Below are positions 58,974 to 64,000 of a stretch of DNA of 64,000 bases, in pieces. Each line of letters starts with the position of its first letter. Position 1 is the stretch's first letter. The notes below the pieces were generated by a model. The model was not told the origin of the DNA. It made no database searches and saw nothing but the letters and a program-made list of their open reading frames with translations. The stretch lies in the NCBI GenBank assembly GCA_033296885.1, contig MU863975.1, positions 1-64,000 of the forward strand. Direction: 5' to 3'. A program made the translations under genes and the position numbers. The stretch comes from Triangularia verruculosa. Its lineage: Eukaryota > Ascomycota > Sordariomycetes > Sordariales > Podosporaceae.

Positions 58974-59600
58974 ATGTGTCAACTTCAACACTACAAGCAA
59001 ATCCGCTGTGGCCGCCCCCTTCCTCTCCCCACCCCTCCCATATCAAAATCCCGACGATCCAGCGCCGAGTTCTCTCAGCAGCCTCTTCCCACCCCTTCAG
59101 AATCAGAATCCCCCAAAGTCTGTCTGGCAACCCTAACCCCCCCACCAACCCTCATCAAGTGCGACTGGGCCAAGCTCCTCACAACTTCTCACTTCAACAT
59201 CTGCTGGGAGCCCACTCCGGTTCCGGGAGGGGCAATCGATGCCCCAGACGAAATCAAAGAGCACGCAAGAGACAAGTGTCGGAATTGTCATTATACCACT
59301 TTACCGACACGACTGAGCTTGGATGAGATGAAGCGGGGATTGTCATGTAGGACTTTACCGGCGGGGAAGAAGAACGAGTTGAAGAGGTCGAAGAGTGGAA
59401 TGGGAAGGTTGATGGAACGGGTTAAGAGTCACCATCATCATGGGGGAAAGAAGGAGGGGGAGGGGAGTAAGGAGAACGAGAACGAGAACGAGAACGAGAA
59501 CGAGAATGAGAAAGGGAAGGCGGAGGAGGGTAAAGCGAAGGAAGGAGGTGGGGATGGGGAGCTGGAAGGGTTCTTGGAGGTGAATGCTGGGAGGTGGTAA
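58974..59600 (+). CDS. Cys-containing hypothetical protein with EN-repeat tail
   Basis: A 208-codon ORF from ATG 58974 (MCQLQHYKQIRCGRPLPLPT). The N-terminus has paired Cys and aromatic residues. A central region with CDWAKLLTTSHFNICWE and DKCRNCHYTTLP gives further Cys pairs that could bind metal. The C-terminal 60 residues are highly charged: KSHHHHGGKKEGEGSKE followed by a run of Glu-Asn dipeptides (59470-59512) encoded by a GAGAAC minisatellite. No known domain. Looks like a rapidly evolving fungal protein. Confidence 0.5.
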   Translation: MCQLQHYKQIRCGRPLPLPTPPISKSRRSSAEFSQQPLPTPSESESPKVCLATLTPPPTLIKCDWAKLLTTSHFNICWEPTPVPGGAIDAPDEIKEHARDKCRNCHYTTLPTRLSLDEMKRGLSCRTLPAGKKNELKRSKSGMGRLMERVKSHHHHGGKKEGEGSKENENENENENENEKGKAEEGKAKEGGGDGELEGFLEVNAGRW

Positions 59601-59902
59601 GTTGATGGGTGATGGAGCGGATGTTGAAGACGGAGGGCGATGTAATGGTAATGTGTTGCCTGTTTGGCCCCGGTTTGGTTAGGCTGGCCAGTCAGCCATC
59701 GCTAGTATATCAGCCGGCCTTTGGCCCAGTAGTCAGTAGCCCAGATTCACGCAAGATATAGACTTTTTCCATTTTCTTCCTGGCCTTGCTACGTGACTAC
59801 GTCCCGCAGTTCCACATGATGCAAGACATATGTGTAAAGGTGGGCAGTACAGTTAAATAGAAGACAACCCCATCCGAGGTTTTTGTACGCACAGGTTTAC
59901 AA

Positions 59903-60139
59903 ATGTATGGCAGATTGGCGGAGACTGAAGCAACTGCGAACAGCAGCCTGACCGCCTGGCAGTTGGTGATCACACTTGAAAAGGTTCACCCAAGGGACCA
60001 GTGCTTCCAACGTATTCGCTCCCTTAACCTTCTTGTTCCTGAAGATTTAAGGGTAGCTCTTCAGGAGGCTCAGGAAGCCATGTTGCTGCTCGAGCGAGCG
60101 AGGCAAGAGCAAGTGGAAGAGCCTTCCAAAAGTGAATAA
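59903..60139 (+). CDS. Small hypothetical helical protein
   Basis: A 78-codon ORF, MYGRLAETEATANSSLTAWQ continuing through LVPEDLRVALQEAQEAMLLL to QVEEPSKSE. Composition suggests helices (Ala, Leu, Glu, Gln) with no domain recognised. It sits alone between two Cys-containing ORFs. It could be a real short gene or a chance frame. Confidence 0.3.
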   Translation: MYGRLAETEATANSSLTAWQLVITLEKVHPRDQCFQRIRSLNLLVPEDLRVALQEAQEAMLLLERARQEQVEEPSKSE

Positions 60140-60502
60140 ACAACTAACCTGACCAAGGTACCTCTCTGTTGAAGCATGCTCTTCGAGTCAATACCACAAT
60201 TCACTCGGCGCCGAAACACCAAACTCCAAGGCCTAAAATGCTCACAAAATCCCCACGATCCTTTTAGCTTTCCAACATCGACATGTCCAATACCCAAAAC
60301 CGTCTACCTCTGTCAAACTTCGCGACACTACCCCGAAATTGCAGTCGACGCACCTTCCAAACCCCGACTTATCCTCGACAAATCCACTTCCCCGTCGACT
60401 CTCCTCACGTTTAAACGCAGATCACGACCAGTTCCACGCTTGACAGGGCCGTTTTCAAACGCCTACCACACCTACCACCGAACACTCACACGCCAAAGTA
60501 CA

Positions 60503-61078
60503 ATGCCTTGCGTACGCATCTTCTACCAACCTTATCGCTGCCCATCGTGCGACCTCGCCCTCAGCCCGGACCCAGGGCCAGACTACAACTGGCTCGACAG
60601 TCCGGAAACCAGGGCTCAGCGCTTTCACCCGCACATTCCCTGTTCTACTCGGAGTTTTTACCGTACGTGCGACTGTCCGTGGGACAAGCAGGGTCCGGTA
60701 GCGGTTCAATCTACTGTGGTAAAGGTCGAGAATAAACGACTGTGTGAGGGCTGCCAGAGCAAAGGGAGAACAACGGGAGGGGAAAGGAGGATAGAGGGGA
60801 GTAATAGGAGGCTTTGGGGGGAGCAAAGACGGGAGGGGTCGAGTGTAGGGAGAGATCCGGTGAGGGGGAGGGGGTCTTGGGATGTTATTGGGGATGCTGG
60901 GGAGAGGAGGGAAGAGGGGGCCGAGGGGAGGAGGGAAAGGGGAGAGAGACTGCCTGGGATTAGAGAGTTGGAGGAGAGAGGGGCTTTGCCTACTTGGAGG
61001 GTGTTGTTGGAGAGGAGTGGAGGAGGGATGCCGTTGCCGTGGCAGGAGTTTAGGAGGGTCGGTGGTAACCGAAGATAA
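60503..61078 (+). CDS. Cys-containing hypothetical protein
   Basis: 191 codons from ATG 60503 (MPCVRIFYQPYRCPSCDLAL). The same frame is open back to 60176, so the start is uncertain; 60503 is chosen because the Cys-patterned segment begins there. CPSC, IPCSTRSFYRTCDCPWD and LCEGC form three Cys clusters consistent with zinc binding. The C-terminal half is very rich in Arg, Gly and Glu. The layout (short N-terminal Cys motif, Cys-His-aromatic middle, charged tail) is like the ORF at 58974, so the two may be distant relatives. Confidence 0.5.
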   Translation: MPCVRIFYQPYRCPSCDLALSPDPGPDYNWLDSPETRAQRFHPHIPCSTRSFYRTCDCPWDKQGPVAVQSTVVKVENKRLCEGCQSKGRTTGGERRIEGSNRRLWGEQRREGSSVGRDPVRGRGSWDVIGDAGERREEGAEGRRERGERLPGIRELEERGALPTWRVLLERSGGGMPLPWQEFRRVGGNRR

Positions 61079-61319
61079 GATGGGGACAACAAAATTGGTA
61101 CGTCTTTTTACTCGGTGGTTATGAAGTGGACTTCAAGTTGAAATAAAAGGTTGACTGATGTCCAGACTCTAGGATTAGCGGCCAGGTTACCTCCGTTCGG
61201 GTCGTCAGGCTACCTACCTATGCCACACCATGTTGGGACCTATCTTTCCATAGCCTTGATAGCGGACCAAGACTTCCAGCTTTGGCTACGCATGATTACC
61301 TAGATTCTCCTGCAACTCC

Positions 61320-62234
61320 CTACTTTGAGTGCAGTTTCTGCGCTGCCCCAACAGTCGTCTTGTTCGTCTTGCCACCCTGGCGCAGAAAACAGAGACACAG
61401 CGTGGTCATGACCACCATCAACGCCCAGCGCTCGCCCAGCTCCCCCGTGAGGCCATCCCCTTTCAACTCCAAGGTGAATGGGTGTTTCCAATTCAACACG
61501 TTGCCAAATACCACGTCAGCCACAATCTGAACCTTCGTCTCGTCCACGGGCGGCAACGCGGCGGAGGATGTCGAGCGTGATGGTCCCGCCTGGGATAGGG
61601 GACGACTGGCGTGGCCAGGTGCGAGACGGTACAGCGTGTACCGAGTCCCTGTGTCAGCATGTCCCTGCGCTTGGCCACTATTGTTGCTGCTGCTGCTGCT
61701 GCTGGCCCCACCCACCTTCCGCCACTCAAACGCCTCCCTCATCATCCTCTTCACGCCGACCTCGATCTCGAATCCAAAGGCCACGCCATGCTCCTTGCTC
61801 TTGGTGGAGCGCACTACCTCAGTGACCATGTCCCGGGGATTCTTCTCTTGATCCAGCGGAGGTAGCTTGACGGCCGTCTTGGGTCTGAAGAGCTGGATAA
61901 AGGGGGGCATCGGGTACTCATCCCCCGTGGCGGCGAGGATGGGGCTCTTGAGGCTCGTTCCATTGCGAAGATAGTAACCAGGTCCGAAGTTGAGGGGACC
62001 GCGAGGAGTGAAGCCATAATGTGCCTCGACGAGATAGAGAAAGTCGTCTTCGGTGGCACCGCAGAGCTTGAGTGACTTTAGCGCGTTGACTACCCCTGAG
62101 AAGTTGCTGTGGAGGTTCATCACGGCCGGGAAGGGGCGGTATCCGGTGAAGGCGGCACTGGGAGGTGGAAATATGGATGTCTGGTCGGATTCACCGCTCT
62201 CAAACGACCGCTTCCCACTGTCTGCGGCGGCCAT
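61320..62234 (-). CDS. Hypothetical protein with C-terminal hydrophobic helix
   Basis: A 304-codon intronless ORF from ATG 62234 (MAAADSGKRSFESGESDQTS). The middle part (SGVVNALKSLKLCGATEDDF, then PGYYLRNGTSLKSPILAATG and IQLFRPKTAVKLPPLDQEKN) looks like a compact globular domain. A Ser/Asn/Gln low-complexity loop near 185-200 is followed by ETKVQIVADVVFGNVLNWKH and a hydrophobic end WALMVVMTTLCLCFL that could be a membrane anchor. The alternating strands before a terminal helix loosely recall tubby/LURP-type folds, but the sequence does not prove it. Confidence 0.6.
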   Translation of the reverse strand: MAAADSGKRSFESGESDQTSIFPPPSAAFTGYRPFPAVMNLHSNFSGVVNALKSLKLCGATEDDFLYLVEAHYGFTPRGPLNFGPGYYLRNGTSLKSPILAATGDEYPMPPFIQLFRPKTAVKLPPLDQEKNPRDMVTEVVRSTKSKEHGVAFGFEIEVGVKRMMREAFEWRKVGGASSSSSSNNSGQAQGHADTGTRYTLYRLAPGHASRPLSQAGPSRSTSSAALPPVDETKVQIVADVVFGNVLNWKHPFTLELKGDGLTGELGERWALMVVMTTLCLCFLRQGGKTNKTTVGAAQKLHSK

Positions 62235-63159
62235 GATGCTCGTGACTGCCGAAGTGTCTTGCTAGGTACCTACCTCAGGTAGCAAGGGAGATAGTGTCTC
62301 TTGGGAAAAATCTGAAGTGAGCGAGATGGCAGGGAAACAGTTTGCGACACCGTAATAGCCCTTGCGCAGGGGAAGAACCGTTAGGAAAGTTATTCAGGTA
62401 AGGAAAGGCATCTGGTCTAGACAATAGTGGGAAGGTCAGGCGATGTTAGATGATCTGTTATCTCCCTGCCTCGTATGACCTGACCCTGGATTTAGCCGAG
62501 TCATTTGTTGCAGTTGGAAAGCCAACTGCATTATGACCCAACAAAGCAGCCATTCAGAATCCTGACCAGGTGCCGGCGGTCCACCAATGCAGAAAATGTG
62601 GTGAAACAGCGGAAAAGGGCGGCCTTGCCCGGGCGTGCGCACTGTACAAAAAGCGTGGTTCATTTTAACCGAGTCATTGGTGTATAAACTACCAGGTAAC
62701 GTTGTTCATTCTCGGCTTGGAGGGAGGACAGTCCGGGAAGGTCCTTGCCCGCTCCTGGTACCTGAACAGGCCCGAGGTTCCCCGGCCCCAACATTCAGCT
62801 AGTACCTGACTCTTCAACATTATCTGTGGGACCGTTGGCCCCGAAGCGCGAACCACTGGATCCTGCCAGGCAGGAGTGAGGCAGACAATTACTAACACGG
62901 TCCGAATGTACCTTACCTACCTTAGGTAGCCGACGGGAGGAGCCTCTTCCATAGGTAGCGCCGTTAGCATCGAGTCCCTCGGAGAAGAGTGTCTCATAAA
63001 AAACCAGTCAACAGTTTCTAGCAGGCATATGAACCAGTCCAAGATGAAGAACCGGAATCCCTCGATCACGTTGGCCTTAACTATCAAAGCCTAATTCGAT
63101 CCGGTATGACATGCCGCCGACATGTAGAACATCCAAGTGCGCGGGCCATTCTCTGAGGA
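62235..63159. other. Intergenic; no gene seen
   Basis: Contains palindromic ACCT/AGGT motifs near 62263-62280 and 62908-62930. No open frame with protein character. Confidence 0.45.
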
Positions 63160-63561
63160 GCATGGTGGTGCCGCGAGTATTGCATGTGCCGTGGGTTGGT
63201 TGTTGAATGACTGCCCGCTCGTACTGCTCGGCCAAAGACGATGCACCGTAACAGCGGCGTGTGACATGCACCTGTCGAACAAGGATACGTGCAGACGATG
63301 CCAGAACACGCCCCAAAACCGGCGGAGCGAAGTTACATTGGCAATGCTGCCAAACAATGGTAACCACTCATTGAGCCTGTCCCAGCAAATGACGGCATAC
63401 GAACAGCCCGTGAGGAACGAATAGGAGCTCCAGATCCATGAGACTGACATAATTGATCTCGGACAAATATTTCGAAGCCCTTTTGAGAGTAACAATTCCT
63501 GCTTGTTCAGGTCGAAGCCGGATGGGATAATGGGCAAAACAAATATTGTTTTTGCTATCAA
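63160..63561 (-). pseudogene. Wax-synthase-like membrane acyltransferase exon or fragment
   Basis: Minus-strand translation SYSFLTGCSYAVICWDRLNE followed by WLPLFGSIANVTSLRRFWGV and FWHRLHVSLF matches the signature region of fungal wax-synthase/MBOAT-like acyltransferases (S-L-R-x-F-W-G-x-x-W-H). These integral-membrane enzymes esterify fatty alcohols, sterols or terpenoids and often sit in secondary-metabolite clusters. Only about 60 residues are clear; the frame runs on without further family blocks and no upstream exons were identified, so it is either one exon of a split gene or a remnant. Confidence 0.5.
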
Positions 63562-64000
63562 GATATGAAATCAGCTTCAAGGGTGTAGTTGCTCGTGGTT
63601 TTCCTTCATTACCTAGTAAAGAAGAGTTGGACCGAGGTACCTACCTTATATGAGGGAGCCTATTCGGAGCCGCTCCCATTGTCTTACCAGCACCCCCATC
63701 CATTTTTGTCACATATACGACTCAAAACAAATCCCTAGCTATGTTACGAGTCTGTTTTAAAGTACCCAAAGTATCCCACAATGGTTGAATACCCGTATCT
63801 AACATAGATAGTAGGCTCCGTCATCTTTTCTTCATCGATCTTGACTCGGTCAAGTCAACTATTGTCTACCGGTCTTAATCTCCACTTCAGGTAACCCCAT
63901 GTCATGGAAGGCTCAGAAGCTCTTATGATCAGGCTGATCGAAGATGGTCACAAACAACCTATATGCGGCAATTCACCGAATTGCCCTTGTGGCTGTTGAT
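63562..64000. other. Right end of window; nothing supported
   Basis: Normal composition, a palindromic GAGGTACCTACCTTA near 63635-63649, no gene recognised. Confidence 0.35.

Noticed and set aside
58169..59326. 385-codon plus-strand frame directly after the AlkB-like stop codon
   Set aside because: Begins right after another gene's stop without start context, has no domain and conflicts with the better ORF at 58974.

Overview
The window reads as nuclear DNA of a filamentous ascomycete (Pezizomycotina, most likely a Sordariomycete). Genes have 50-110 bp introns with GTAAGT-type donors, and the recognisable genes are fungal (GH71 glucanase, DUF4419, APH-like kinases, PSTAIRE-type CDK1). Long AT-rich tracts carry C-to-T and G-to-A decay typical of repeat-induced point mutation (RIP).

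Layout. 1-10 kb: a decayed gene, then a complete but RIP-ruined Ty3/gypsy retrotransposon on the minus strand (1415-8936, 398-bp LTRs, 5-bp target duplication), a tRNA-like relic inside it, and a gypsy reverse-transcriptase fragment beside it. 10-20 kb: a DUF4419 gene (minus) and a very large 11-exon gene (13487-19642) joining a secreted GH71 alpha-1,3-glucanase to a subtilisin-type S8 protease. 20-28 kb: a 4.6-kb element with long perfect terminal inverted repeats and an 8-bp target duplication, with an AT-rich RIPed core; casein kinase fragments; an APH-kinase pseudogene; and an LTR of a second gypsy subfamily. 28-34 kb: two neighbouring loci sharing a 35-residue C-terminal block, an intact APH-like kinase, tRNA-Ser(CGA), and relics of an NLR-type N-terminal domain and a paired zinc finger. 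34.7-38.3 kb: an intronless 1178-codon ORF fusing an Mre11/SbcD-like nuclease to a Rad50/SbcC-like ATPase, flanked by RIPed DNA and a P-type Ca2+-ATPase fragment. 44-64 kb: a more ordinary chromosomal block with a PCL-type cyclin, a 9.5-kb stretch with no supported gene, CDK1, an AlkB/ALKBH1-like dioxygenase, several hypothetical proteins and a wax-synthase-like remnant.

How it fits together. The left two thirds look like an accessory, repeat-rich compartment where duplicated DNA is mutated and genes are fragmented. The right third looks like core genome with cell-cycle (cyclin, CDK1) and nucleic-acid demethylation/repair functions. The two most unusual intact genes, the GH71-S8 fusion and the Mre11-Rad50-like fusion, both sit in the accessory part. 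Start sites and introns are inferred by eye from splice signals and frame continuity; no search was run.
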